Shown here: one piece after another, positions 36,638 to 44,827 of the stretch
Position numbering within the stretch: the stretch's first letter is position 1
How the letters are laid out: each line of letters begins with the position of its first letter
Assembly: GCF_900114045.1 (NCBI RefSeq)
Contig: NZ_FORQ01000001.1
Coordinates: forward strand, 868,001-932,000
Source: Kaistella treverensis
GTDB taxonomy: Bacteria; Bacteroidota; Bacteroidia; Flavobacteriales; Weeksellaceae
Length of the DNA stretch: 64,000 nucleotides
Direction of reading: 5' to 3'
The notes under the pieces: generated by a model
The model's database searches: none
What the model saw: only the letters and a program-made list of their open reading frames with translations
Told to the model about the DNA's origin: nothing
Position numbers and translations under genes: made by a program

Positions 36638-36669
36638 AAAATTTTGGGCTAAATAAGCGGTAATTTTTT
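36638..36669. repeat. Copy of the dispersed palindrome
   Basis: AAAATTTTGGGCT-AAATAAG-CGGTAATTTTTT, between aspA and the M16 gene. Arms are partly mismatched. Confidence 0.5.
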
Positions 36670-36683
36670 GATTTTTTAAAACC

Positions 36684-36740
36684 AAAAAACGCGCTGTATT
36701 TGTTGTCATTTTTTGGTGAAACAAATGCGGCGCGCTTTTT
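36684..36740 (-). terminator. Terminator of aspA
   Basis: Long hairpin: GCGCTGTATTTGTT pairs with AACAAATGCGGCGC through G-U wobbles, loop of about 15 nt, T6 tail on the minus strand. Confidence 0.7.
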
Positions 36741-36755
36741 ATGATAAAAGAAATT

Positions 36756-38159
36756 TTACATCGGTAAATGCGGTCTCAGCATATTTTCCGGATCTAAAAT
36801 CTCGTTAATTCTTTCTTCGGAAAGAATGCCGCGTTCCAGTACCAAATCATACACGCTTCTACCCGTTTCCAAAGCTTCTTTGGCAATTTCGGTGGAGTTT
36901 TTATAGCCGATATAAGGATTTAAAGCAGTAACAATTCCAATAGAATTTCGCACCATATTTAAGCAGACATCTTTATTTGCGGTGATTCCGGTGATGCATT
37001 TTTCGCGCAGCGTATCCAAAGCATTTCCAAGGAAATTGATGCTTTCCATAATGGAATGTGAAAGCACAGGTTCCATTACATTTAATTGCAATTGTCCGGC
37101 TTCTGCCGCGAAAGTTACAGTAAGATCATTTCCGATTACTTTGTAACACACTTGATTCACAACTTCCGGAATAACTGGATTAACTTTTCCGGGCATAATT
37201 GAAGAACCGGGCTGCATCGGCGGCAAGTTAATTTCAAAAAAACCTGCTCTTGGGCCGGAAGAAAGTAAACGCAAATCGTTGCAAATCTTCGAAAGTTTGA
37301 CGGCCAATCTCTTCAACGCGGAAGAATAAATGACGTAAGAACCGGTATCCGGAGTAGCTTCAACCAAATTCGGGGCAGAAACTATGGCGCGACCGGTGAT
37401 TTGAGCCAAGTTTTTAGCACACAGATTCGCGTAACCGACCGGCGCGTTAAGTCCCGTACCGATTGCCGTTGCGCCCATATTAATTTCAACGAAAAGATTG
37501 GCGTTGTTATTCAGTTTTGAAATATCTTCTTCTAAAGTTGCTGCAAAGGCTTCAAATTCCTGACCTAAACTCATCGGAACCGCATCCTGCAGCTGTGTTC
37601 GTCCCATTTTAATGACGGAAGAAAATTCTTTTCCTTTTTCACGGAAAGCCGCAACGATTTTTACCAGTTTTTTCACCAGTTCGGCATTCATCGCCAGCAA
37701 AGCCATTTTCAGCGCCGTTGGGTAAGCATCGTTGGTTGACTGTGAAAGATTGATGTGGTCGTTCGGTGAACAGTAGCTGTACTCGCCTTTCTGGTGGCCT
37801 AATTTTTCGATGACGCGGTTTGCGATGACTTCATTGGCGTTCATATTCACCGAAGTTCCGGCGCCGCCCTGAATCATATCAATCGGGAATTCTTCGTGCA
37901 GATTGCCGGAAATAATTTCGTCGCAGGTTTCGGCGATGGCGAGGTACAAATTTTCGTCCAGCAAGCCCAGTTCGTAATTGGTTTTTGCGGCAGCTTTTTT
38001 CACCGCAGCCAAGGCGTTGATCATATGAGGATACGAAGAAAGTTTTTGGCCGGAAATCTTGAAGTTCTCAATTGCGCGCTGCGTTTGCACTCCGTAATAG
38101 GCGCTAACAGGAACATTTAAAGGACCTAACAAATCACTTTCTATTCTGAAATCTTCCAT
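36756..38159 (-). CDS. aspA: Aspartate ammonia-lyase (aspartase)
   Basis: A 467-residue member of the fumarase/aspartase family. The N-terminus RIESDLLGPLNVPVSAYYGV and SGQKLSSYPHMI, and the signature loop GSSIMPGKVNP (about 317-327), fit aspartase better than FumC. It splits aspartate into fumarate and ammonia, feeding amino acids into the TCA cycle. Monocistronic with its own terminator. Fits functionally with the nearby Asp/Glu-directed dipeptidyl peptidase. Confidence 0.92.
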   Translation of the reverse strand: MEDFRIESDLLGPLNVPVSAYYGVQTQRAIENFKISGQKLSSYPHMINALAAVKKAAAKTNYELGLLDENLYLAIAETCDEIISGNLHEEFPIDMIQGGAGTSVNMNANEVIANRVIEKLGHQKGEYSYCSPNDHINLSQSTNDAYPTALKMALLAMNAELVKKLVKIVAAFREKGKEFSSVIKMGRTQLQDAVPMSLGQEFEAFAATLEEDISKLNNNANLFVEINMGATAIGTGLNAPVGYANLCAKNLAQITGRAIVSAPNLVEATPDTGSYVIYSSALKRLAVKLSKICNDLRLLSSGPRAGFFEINLPPMQPGSSIMPGKVNPVIPEVVNQVCYKVIGNDLTVTFAAEAGQLQLNVMEPVLSHSIMESINFLGNALDTLREKCITGITANKDVCLNMVRNSIGIVTALNPYIGYKNSTEIAKEALETGRSVYDLVLERGILSEERINEILDPENMLRPHLPM

Positions 38160-38246
38160 AATTTTTGAAAAGTTTTAATTTTCTTTTTTTATTAAAATTG
38201 TATTTATTCTGCCGCTTTTAAGCTTCAGAAATTTGCAAAAAAAGGG

Positions 38247-39263
38247 TTATTTAACCGGATATTTTTGGTTTAAAGCCTGCAGGATCGCCCAGGTTTCAGC
38301 ATCCATTAAACCATTATAATTCTGCGGACGGAAATGGTACTGGAAAGCTTCCACGGTTTTTTTCGTGGCGTCATCATACGTTCCGTTTGGTAAAATATCG
38401 TAACCGAAATTTTTCAGCGCCGTTTGAATTTTAAAAACAAAAGACGGAACCGTCATCTGCAGCGCATAATCTTCTAAAACCGCGGTGTCGTAAAAAACCT
38501 GCTTTGCTCCTTCATCATACCACATTCCGATCTGATGTTCTTCGTAAAGCTGTTTCCATGGAAATTTCGGTCCCGGATCGGACTTTCTGGTCGGTGCAAT
38601 ATCGGAATGTGCTAAAATATTAGTCGGCGGAATCATATAACGCGTGGCGATATCTTTTACCAAAGCTGCAATTTTCTGAACCTGTGACGGCGAAAAATCA
38701 GGAAACACTTTAGTTCCGGAAGAATCCACTTTATAACCACTGTTTACGATTTCAATACCAATCGAGGTATCGTTTAAACTTTTATCGTTTCTCCAGGCGC
38801 TGATTCCGGCGTGGTATGCGCGTTTATTTTCGTCCACCAACTGGTAAATTTCGCGGTCGTTCTGGTCATTAACCAGGTAATGTGCGCTTACACTTTGCTG
38901 GGTTAGCACCGTAACTGATTTATCCTCGTCTAAAGCCGTATAATGTAAGATGATATATTTTTGGCGAAAATTCTGTGCTATAGCAGGGAAAAAAGTCTTC
39001 ACCACTTTATAGCGTTGCGGTTCTGCCGAAACGATGGAACCGTAACTGATGGTATTATCATTTTTAGTGATATCAGCGATATTATCCCGAAAAAAATCTT
39101 CACCACTCTCGCGGTGAATTTTTGGTCTTGGCGGCGCTTCTGCGGTCTTTGCCGGTGCGAATTTGGGTAATGTGGGCTTTGTTTGAACATTCTGTGGAGT
39201 TTTTTGTGTTCCACACGAAATTATTAAAAAACCTAAGGATATGAAAGCTAACGAATTACGCAT
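38247..39263 (-). CDS. Lipoprotein N-acetylmuramoyl-L-alanine amidase with peptidoglycan-binding domain
   Basis: A 338-residue protein with a lipoprotein signal (lipobox IISC, Cys17). A proline-rich linker is followed by an Amidase_2 domain with zinc ligands in IILHYTA and AHSDIAPTRKSDPGP (about 207-221), then a C-terminal PG_binding_1 domain (about 275-335, PNGTYDDATKKTVEAF). It resembles E. coli AmiD, which cleaves murein and anhydro-muropeptides from the outer membrane lipoprotein position. Half a palindromic repeat lies just downstream (38208-38235). Monocistronic. Confidence 0.88.
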   Translation of the reverse strand: MRNSLAFISLGFLIISCGTQKTPQNVQTKPTLPKFAPAKTAEAPPRPKIHRESGEDFFRDNIADITKNDNTISYGSIVSAEPQRYKVVKTFFPAIAQNFRQKYIILHYTALDEDKSVTVLTQQSVSAHYLVNDQNDREIYQLVDENKRAYHAGISAWRNDKSLNDTSIGIEIVNSGYKVDSSGTKVFPDFSPSQVQKIAALVKDIATRYMIPPTNILAHSDIAPTRKSDPGPKFPWKQLYEEHQIGMWYDEGAKQVFYDTAVLEDYALQMTVPSFVFKIQTALKNFGYDILPNGTYDDATKKTVEAFQYHFRPQNYNGLMDAETWAILQALNQKYPVK

Positions 39264-39321
39264 AAATTTCTTTATAATTTGAATTTAGAGGTAAAAATAC
39301 GAATATTTTTTAGGAAAAATC

Positions 39322-39353
39322 TTTGGATTATTACTAAAACTCTTTTATATTTG
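39322..39353 (+). promoter_or_regulatory. Promoter of the tRNA cluster
   Basis: TTTG (39322-39325), 20 bp, TATATTTG (39346-39353): an excellent match to the Bacteroidetes -33/-7 consensus, 42 bp before tRNA-Ser. Confidence 0.75.
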
Positions 39354-39395
39354 CACTCGCAATTACAGAAAAGAAGCTCTTTAAAAAATTGCAAA

Positions 39396-39482
39396 GGAGA
39401 GTTGCCTGAGAGGCCGAAAGGACATGTTTGCTAAACATGCGTACTGGAAACGGTACCAAGGGTTCGAATCCCTTACTCTCCG
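39396..39482 (+). tRNA. tRNA-Ser (GCT)
   Basis: Acceptor GGAGAGT / ACTCTCC with discriminator G, anticodon loop TTTGCTAAA (anticodon GCT), long variable arm TACTGGAAACGGTA typical of class II tRNAs, and T-loop GGTTCGAATCC. The terminal CCA is not encoded. Confidence 0.97.
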
Positions 39483-39505
39483 CAACAACTGCCAAAAAAA
39501 TTACT

Positions 39506-39580
39506 CGGGGCGTAGCGTAGTCCGGTCATCGCGCCTGGTTTGGGACCAGGAGGTCGCAGGTTCGAATCCTGCCGCCCCGA
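39506..39580 (+). tRNA. tRNA-Pro (TGG)
   Basis: Acceptor CGGGGCG / CGCCCCG with discriminator A, anticodon stem-loop CCTGGTTTGGGACCAGG (anticodon TGG) and T-arm CAGGTTCGAATCCTG. CCA not encoded. Confidence 0.97.
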
Positions 39581-39587
39581 CTTTATA

Positions 39588-39614
39588 GAAAGCACGAAGG
39601 TGTTTTCTTTTTTT
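39588..39614 (+). terminator. Terminator after tRNA-Pro
   Basis: GAAAGCAC / GTGTTTTC (one G-U pair), loop GAAG, T7 tail. It separates the Ser-Pro pair from tRNA-Arg. Confidence 0.8.
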
Positions 39615-39676
39615 AAAACTCAGTTTTCCCAAGACGGAGTTTGAAATCACCCAGTTTTGGGTATGTAGTGAAAATG

Positions 39677-39705
39677 AAAAAATACCCGTTTTAGCGGCAA
39701 ATTTT
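39677..39705. repeat. Copy of the dispersed palindrome between tRNA genes
   Basis: AAAAAATACCCG-TTTTAG-CGGCAAATTTT, between tRNA-Pro and tRNA-Arg. Confidence 0.55.
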
Positions 39706-39728
39706 CAACTTTACGAAACACAATGTTA

Positions 39729-39802
39729 GGGTGCGTAGCTCAGCTGGATAGAGCATCTGCCTTCTAAGCAGACGGTCACAGGTTCGAATCCTGTCGCGCT
39801 CA
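39729..39802 (+). tRNA. tRNA-Arg (TCT)
   Basis: Cloverleaf with anticodon stem-loop CTGCCTTCTAAGCAG (anticodon TCT) and T-arm ACAGGTTCGAATCCTGT. The acceptor stem GGGTGCG / CGCGCTC contains two G-U pairs, with discriminator A. CCA not encoded. Confidence 0.95.
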
Positions 39803-39804
39803 CA

Positions 39805-39834
39805 AAAAGACTGAGATATTTCTCGGTCTTTTTT
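39805..39834 (+). terminator. Terminator after tRNA-Arg
   Basis: AAAAGACTGAGA / TCTCGGTCTTTT with a 4-nt loop and T tail. Confidence 0.85.
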
Positions 39835-39860
39835 GTTTTAAACCTCTCCCACTATTCCAG

Positions 39861-39891
39861 AAAAATTTGCCGCTATTTAGGCAAAAAATTT
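39861..39891. repeat. Near-perfect copy of the dispersed palindrome
   Basis: AAAAATTTGCC-GCTATTTA-GGCAAAAAATT, between tRNA-Arg and the gldA-like gene. Confidence 0.65.
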
Positions 39892-39928
39892 AAAATCATC
39901 CTGCATTAATTTACTGCGCGGGATTTCC

Positions 39929-39936
39929 TAAATTTG
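39929..39936 (+). promoter_or_regulatory. Candidate -7 box of the gldA-like gene
   Basis: TAAATTTG, 20 bp before the ATG; no clear -33 element. Confidence 0.45.
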
Positions 39937-39956
39937 CACCAAATCATTCACCTTCC

Positions 39957-40652
39957 ATGTCTTTAGAAATCATCAATCTGACTAAAAAATTTGGCGACCA
40001 AACCGCGCTGAAAAATATCAATATTAATATCAATACCACTGAAATCATTGGACTTTTAGGCCCAAACGGTGCCGGAAAATCAACTTTAATGAAATCCATC
40101 GTAGGTGCTTTAAAAATTGATGAAGGACAGATTTTATTCAATGGAACTGATATCACCGAAAAGGAAATTGAGGTGAAAAAAAACATGGGCTTTTTGCCGG
40201 AAAATAATCCGCTTTATAACGATATGTACATTAAAGAATATCTGGCTTTCGTGGCGGATATTCATAAAATAAGTGCTGACCGAATTGATGAAGTTATCGA
40301 TTTGGTGGGAATTACACCCGAAAAATCAAAGAAAATTTCGCAGCTTTCCAAAGGTTTTAAACAAAGAGTTGGTCTTGCGCAGGCGATTTTGCATTCACCG
40401 GATTTGCTGATTTTAGATGAACCAACAAACGGTTTGGATCCGAATCAAATCATTGAGATCAGAAACGTTATTAAAGAAATCGGACAGGAAAAAACGGTGA
40501 TTTTGTCCACGCATATTATGCAGGAAGTAGAAGCACTTTGCTCGCGCGTCATTCTGATTCACCAGGGAAAAATCATCCAGGATTCGTCGATCGACGAGTT
40601 TAAAGGAAAATATTCAAGCCTGGAAGAAGCTTTTTCAAACTATACAAATTAA
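39957..40652 (+). CDS. gldA: ABC transporter ATP-binding protein, GldA-like
   Basis: A 231-residue ATPase with Walker A GPNGAGKST (about 35-43), the signature QLSKGFKQRVGLAQA, Walker B LLILDEPTNGLDP and H-loop LSTHIM. The stretch MGFLPENNPLYNDMYIKEYL is characteristic of GldA, the ATPase of the GldAFG transporter needed for gliding in Flavobacterium. It is shorter at the C-terminus than F. johnsoniae GldA, and gldF/gldG are not adjacent, so a general efflux ATPase remains possible. Ends at a two-way terminator. Confidence 0.75.
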   Translation: MSLEIINLTKKFGDQTALKNINININTTEIIGLLGPNGAGKSTLMKSIVGALKIDEGQILFNGTDITEKEIEVKKNMGFLPENNPLYNDMYIKEYLAFVADIHKISADRIDEVIDLVGITPEKSKKISQLSKGFKQRVGLAQAILHSPDLLILDEPTNGLDPNQIIEIRNVIKEIGQEKTVILSTHIMQEVEALCSRVILIHQGKIIQDSSIDEFKGKYSSLEEAFSNYTN

Positions 40653-40655
40653 AAA

Positions 40656-40692
40656 AAAACCTCAAAAAAACAGATTATTTTTTGAGGTTTTT
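40656..40692. terminator. Two-way terminator between gldA-like and SRPBCC genes
   Basis: AAAACCTCAAAAAA / TTTTTTGAGGTTTT with a 7-nt loop and A and T tracts on both sides; serves the convergent pair. Confidence 0.85.
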
Positions 40693-40703
40693 CAATGGGA
40701 TTT

Positions 40704-41090
40704 TTAAAGTTTTTCCAGATTGTCGGTTAAAGTTCCGAGGAAATTGTTCAAAGGTTTTTCCACCATCATTTTGATAAAAGGATTAAATTTTCCTTCAAAT
40801 AAAAGTTGAACTTCGGTTTGGTTTTCATTGATCGGGTTCATTACGCCGGTTAAAGAAAAATCCAGGCTGGAACTGGCGGATTTTAAAACAACCTGCTTTT
40901 CACTCACCTCATCAATTTTCAAAGCAATTTCCGGCATGCCTTTCAGACCGAATTTAAAGCCGTCTCCACGCGCTTCAAAATTCTGCAAAGTCTCCGGCAT
41001 TAAGCTGCGGTAATCCTCTGGATTTTTTAACATTTGCACCAGTTCGGCGGCAGATTTATTTACAATTATCTTACGTCCTTCTAAATTCAT
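40704..41090 (-). CDS. SRPBCC (START/polyketide cyclase-like) protein
   Basis: A 128-residue soluble protein with the helix-grip pattern: an N-terminal strand MNLEGRKIIVNKSAAELVQM, a helix, then strands ending VQLLFEGKFNPFIKMMVEKP and a long C-terminal helix. Similar proteins are annotated as SRPBCC family or orotate phosphoribosyltransferase neighbours in Flavobacteria; the ligand is unknown. Divergent from the Nudix gene with only 32 bp between start codons. Confidence 0.75.
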   Translation of the reverse strand: MNLEGRKIIVNKSAAELVQMLKNPEDYRSLMPETLQNFEARGDGFKFGLKGMPEIALKIDEVSEKQVVLKSASSSLDFSLTGVMNPINENQTEVQLLFEGKFNPFIKMMVEKPLNNFLGTLTDNLEKL

Positions 41091-41095
41091 TTTTA

Positions 41096-41103
41096 TATTT
41101 TTG
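41096..41103 (+). promoter_or_regulatory. Candidate -7 box of the Nudix gene
   Basis: TATTTTTG, 19 bp before the ATG, in the short divergent region shared with the SRPBCC gene. Confidence 0.4.
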
Positions 41104-41122
41104 TATTATTAAAGCCCTACAA

Positions 41123-41728
41123 ATGTATAAAGTTTTTGTGAATGAAAAAAAATTAACGATTAGTAAATATCCCGGTGATATTGAAAAAAAGTTAAGATTT
41201 GAGGGCTTTGCTACCCTTGAGATTGCGGTGGATCTGCTGGAAAATACCTCATGTCCGGAACTGAATATTTACGGCGACGAGATTGAGGAAATCTGGGAAG
41301 ATTTTACGCATATGTTCAAGGTAATTGAAGCCGCCGGCGGTATTGTTCACAACAGCAAAAAGGAAATTCTGTTTATCCGACGACTCGGAAAATGGGATTT
41401 GGCGAAAGGCAAAATCGAAAAAGGTGAATCGCTTGAACAGGCCGCATTGCGCGAAATTGAAGAAGAAACCGGCCTGAAGGAACTTATTTTAGAAGAATTT
41501 CTCAACACCACTTTTCACATTTATACTGAACGAAATGGCGACCGTATTCTGAAAACAACGTATTGGTTTTTGGTAGAATATGTAGGCGAGGCAGAACCTG
41601 TTCCACAAACTGAAGAAGGCATTTCTGAAGTCTGCTGGAAAAACGAAGAGGAAATAAAAAGTACGGTTCTGGGAAATACCTTCCAGAATATCAAACTGAT
41701 TTTAAATCAATACTGGAGTTTAAATTAA
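41123..41728 (+). CDS. Nudix hydrolase
   Basis: A 201-residue protein. A perfect Nudix box spans 96-118 (starts GKIEKGESLEQAA, contains REIEEETG), with the metal-binding REx2EE glutamates. The N-terminal 65 residues form an extra domain seen in Bacteroidetes homologues. Nudix enzymes cleave nucleoside diphosphates linked to another group; the substrate is unknown. Its stop codon overlaps the 3' end of murF by 4 bp (convergent). Confidence 0.88.
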   Translation: MYKVFVNEKKLTISKYPGDIEKKLRFEGFATLEIAVDLLENTSCPELNIYGDEIEEIWEDFTHMFKVIEAAGGIVHNSKKEILFIRRLGKWDLAKGKIEKGESLEQAALREIEEETGLKELILEEFLNTTFHIYTERNGDRILKTTYWFLVEYVGEAEPVPQTEEGISEVCWKNEEEIKSTVLGNTFQNIKLILNQYWSLN

Positions 41729-42999
41729 ACGATAAAATTCAGCACTTTTTCTAACGCAATTCCGCGCGAACCTTTTAGCAAAATATTTTCCGAGCTAATT
41801 GGGGCTTTTTTTACGTTTTCACTTAATTCTGCTGCGTTTACGTACGCGTTAACAGTTCTATTTACACTTTGAAATATCGGCCCGACGGTAATAATTTCAT
41901 CAAAATCAAGACTTTCCGCGAAGGCTAAAATTTTGCTGTGTTCCGAGGTTGATTCTTCACCTAATTCCAACATATCGCCGATTATTATCGTTTTAGTACC
42001 ATTGAATTTCGCAAAGTTTTTCAGCGATTCCACCATCGAACTTGGGTTCGCGTTGTAGGTGTCTAAAACTAAAATTTTACCGTTTTTCTCTACGATTTGA
42101 GACCGCATGTTGGTCGGTGTATAATTTTCAATTGCCGTTTTTATGTGGTCTAAATTTACTCCGAAATGAAAACCTAAAGCTACCGCCGCGCATAAGTTTG
42201 TAAAGTTATAATCGCCGGTAAGTTTGGAAAGCAGCGTGTTTTCACCATATTTAAAACCGACAAAATTGTTCGAGGAATAAGGTTCGAAATAGTAATCGGA
42301 CGCTTCTAAACCGAAAGTAATTTTTGTTTCATAATCAGCGGTTTTTTCCGCCTGTAAAGCATCTTTTTCGTTGACAAGAATGGTTTGTTTTTCAGCTTTT
42401 AAATAGGAATATAATTCAGATTTTCCTTTAATTACACCTTCAAAACCGCCAAAACCTTCCAAATGTGCTTTGCCAAAATTGGTAATGTAACCGATATTCG
42501 GCTGCGCCAAAGTACACAGAAACTCAATTTCCTTTTGATGATTTGCGCCCATTTCAATTACCGCCACTTCATGCTCCGGTTTTATTGATAAAATCGTTAA
42601 TGGAACACCGATGTGATTGTTGAGATTTCCCGAAGTGTATTGCACTTTGAACTTTTGAGAAAGCACTGCGTGAATAAGCTCTTTAGTCGTGGTTTTCCCG
42701 TTGCTGCCGGTTAATCCGATGATTGGAATTTTAAGCTGGTTTCTGTGGTAAACTGCCAATTCCTGTAAAAACTGCAGCGTGGACGGAACGTGGAAAATAT
42801 TTTTTTCCGGATCTGCATATTTTTCATCTTCCACAATTACCGCTAGCGCGCCTTTTTGAATGCTTTCTTCTGCCTTTAGCGCCGCATTGTAGGTTTCCCC
42901 GGAAAAAGCAAAAAAGAGGTCATTTAGCTCGATATTTCTGCTGTCGATTGTTACTTTGTTGCACTGTAAAAATAGCGGGTAAAAGGTGGCTGCATTCAT
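41725..42999 (-). CDS. murF: UDP-N-acetylmuramoyl-tripeptide--D-alanyl-D-alanine ligase
   Basis: A 424-residue Mur ligase. It has the ATP loop TGSNGKTTTKELI (about 99-111), NNHIGVPLTIL and the C-terminal domain with DTYNANPSSM. It adds D-Ala-D-Ala to the UDP-muramyl-tripeptide, the last cytosolic step of peptidoglycan precursor synthesis. The ATG at 42999 was chosen over a TTG nine bases upstream because the TTG lies in the -7 box TATTTTTG. It lies behind gldJ on the same strand, but after a strong terminator, so it is transcribed on its own. Confidence 0.93.
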   Translation of the reverse strand: MNAATFYPLFLQCNKVTIDSRNIELNDLFFAFSGETYNAALKAEESIQKGALAVIVEDEKYADPEKNIFHVPSTLQFLQELAVYHRNQLKIPIIGLTGSNGKTTTKELIHAVLSQKFKVQYTSGNLNNHIGVPLTILSIKPEHEVAVIEMGANHQKEIEFLCTLAQPNIGYITNFGKAHLEGFGGFEGVIKGKSELYSYLKAEKQTILVNEKDALQAEKTADYETKITFGLEASDYYFEPYSSNNFVGFKYGENTLLSKLTGDYNFTNLCAAVALGFHFGVNLDHIKTAIENYTPTNMRSQIVEKNGKILVLDTYNANPSSMVESLKNFAKFNGTKTIIIGDMLELGEESTSEHSKILAFAESLDFDEIITVGPIFQSVNRTVNAYVNAAELSENVKKAPISSENILLKGSRGIALEKVLNFIV

Positions 43000-43005
43000 A
43001 GGGCA

Positions 43006-43013
43006 CAAAAATA
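43006..43013 (-). promoter_or_regulatory. Candidate -7 box of murF, near-leaderless
   Basis: TATTTTTG on the minus strand, 6 nt before the murF ATG and directly after the gldJ terminator. Confidence 0.4.
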
Positions 43014-43015
43014 AA

Positions 43016-43042
43016 AAAATCCCTCTGTAAAAGAGGGATTTT
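43016..43042 (-). terminator. Terminator of gldJ
   Basis: AAAATCCCTCT / AGAGGGATTTT, 5-nt loop, T7 tail on the minus strand. Confidence 0.9.
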
Positions 43043-43061
43043 ATATAAAATAAACAAATTA

Positions 43062-44666
43062 TTATCGTTTTGTTCTTCCTTTAGAATTTGATTTAGCATC
43101 CTGCGCTACGCGGAAACCAATCCAACCGTACGCTTTTGCTTCATCGCGGTATCTTCTTTGTCCCGGATCAAGCCAGTAAGCTGCATCCAACCATGAGCCA
43201 CCTTTTACAACACGTACATCGTTAGAAACGCGTGTAGTTCTCATTTTATCGTCTTTTTCTACGATAACACGACCACGGTCATCAACAAAGAATCTTTTCT
43301 GTTTCGAGTTGTACATATTATAACCAATAGTAGAACTGTCTTCTTCTCTACCGTAGCCAGCGTCCAATGAAGATTGGAAATCACCGTCTCTATAGTTTTT
43401 GCTGTCCGCAACAACTTCTCTTTCAAATTGGCCAGGCAAACCTTTGTAAATCAAACGGCCGTCAGCTAAAGTATCGAATTTCACGTCTTCGATTTTTTTG
43501 ATGGAACCGTCTTCATTTTTCACTACTTCGCGCGTTACATTTCCTCGGAAATAATTGAAGTCACTCGCTTCCTCGTCGATAATTGGTCTGTACACGTCGG
43601 CAGTCCATTCAGAAACGTTACCGAACATGCCGTAAATACCTAAGTTATTTGAAGGATATTGTTTAACGTCAGCAGTTGTTGGCGAACCGTCGTTTTTCCA
43701 GCCAGCAACGCCTGAATAATCACCACGTCCCTGTTTGAAATTTTCAAGATACATTCCTTTATTTCTACCTTTTTTACCTTTCAATTTTTGAATTTCAGGC
43801 TGTTTGTTGGTATAAAGGTTATATTCTCTTTCTTTTTGCATTCCAAGAGCGGCAAATTCCCACTCAACTTCTGTTGGTAAACGGAATTTTGTTACAATAC
43901 TTGCATTTGCATTTCTATTCGCGGCTAAAATTCGCTCGTTGCTGGTTTTAATACCGGTTTTCTGTTTCAATCTTTCCTGGTTCAGGTAAGCATCCATTTC
44001 TGGATCGCTGCTTTTGAATTTATCAATATTGAAAGCAGATGCACCTTGGTTATTTGCATCGTTTAGGTACAAATCTTTTGAAATAACACCTTGATCCATC
44101 AAAGTTTTTTCTGCAGCACGGTCAGTTAACCAATCACAATATCGTGAAGCTTGTAACCATGAAACCCCTACTACAGGATAGTAGTCAAATTCAGGTGAAC
44201 GGAAATAAGTTTCCGCAAAATCATTACGGGAAAGTTCATTATTCCAAACCAAAGTATCAGGTAAAGCTCCTGCGTAAATATCTTTGTAACTCGGATCAGA
44301 TGGTGGAAAAACAAATTTCAGCCATGTAGTATATTCGCGGTATTCGTAATTCGTAATTTCGGTTTCACCTAGGAAGAAAGAACTAACCTGCATTCTTTTT
44401 GGAGTATTGTTCCAGTCATGCATTACATCATCTTTTACCAAGCCCATGGTAAAGGTACCACCTTCCACATAAACCATTCCGGGCCATCCTTTCTGCTTTT
44501 GTTGTTTGCCTGTGAAAAACCAACCTTTTTGATCGTTCGGTTTCCAGCCAGTTTTACTTGTAAAACGTTTAGTCCCACCGCCTTTTTTAGTATTACCGCC
44601 TCCGCAGCTTACTAAAAGCATGGTAGAAGTCATCGCCATTAATGAAAACAACTTTATTTTGTTCAT
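43062..44666 (-). CDS. gldJ: Gliding motility/T9SS lipoprotein GldJ
   Basis: A 534-residue lipoprotein (lipobox LVSC, Cys21). It has the formylglycine-generating-enzyme-like fold: MVYVEGGTFTMG near residue 63, ETEITNYEY, FRLPTEVEWEFAA, YGMFGNVSEWTADVY and VVKGGSWLD. In F. johnsoniae GldJ is needed for gliding and for stability of other Gld/T9SS proteins; the enzymatic residues of true sulfatase modifiers are not expected to matter. The ATG at 44666 follows an AAGGAC Shine-Dalgarno-like site; an upstream TTG was rejected. Divergent from porU. Confidence 0.93.
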   Translation of the reverse strand: MNKIKLFSLMAMTSTMLLVSCGGGNTKKGGGTKRFTSKTGWKPNDQKGWFFTGKQQKQKGWPGMVYVEGGTFTMGLVKDDVMHDWNNTPKRMQVSSFFLGETEITNYEYREYTTWLKFVFPPSDPSYKDIYAGALPDTLVWNNELSRNDFAETYFRSPEFDYYPVVGVSWLQASRYCDWLTDRAAEKTLMDQGVISKDLYLNDANNQGASAFNIDKFKSSDPEMDAYLNQERLKQKTGIKTSNERILAANRNANASIVTKFRLPTEVEWEFAALGMQKEREYNLYTNKQPEIQKLKGKKGRNKGMYLENFKQGRGDYSGVAGWKNDGSPTTADVKQYPSNNLGIYGMFGNVSEWTADVYRPIIDEEASDFNYFRGNVTREVVKNEDGSIKKIEDVKFDTLADGRLIYKGLPGQFEREVVADSKNYRDGDFQSSLDAGYGREEDSSTIGYNMYNSKQKRFFVDDRGRVIVEKDDKMRTTRVSNDVRVVKGGSWLDAAYWLDPGQRRYRDEAKAYGWIGFRVAQDAKSNSKGRTKR

Positions 44667-44827
44667 AGTCCTTTTTAAATTTATCAATGCACAAAGAAAT
44701 AGAAATTATTTAAAAAATCAAATTCTCAATTGCTTTTTTTTTGGAAAACGCAAACAAATTAATTTTATTGCATCACCACGCTATTTATAATTTTTTGTTT
44801 AATTTGTAGCAGGTAAACAAACAGCTG

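Noticed and set aside
39729-39802. tRNA-Arg as a pseudogene because of two G-U pairs in the acceptor stem
   Set aside because: All other stems and loops are intact, and G-U pairs are tolerated; it has its own terminator.
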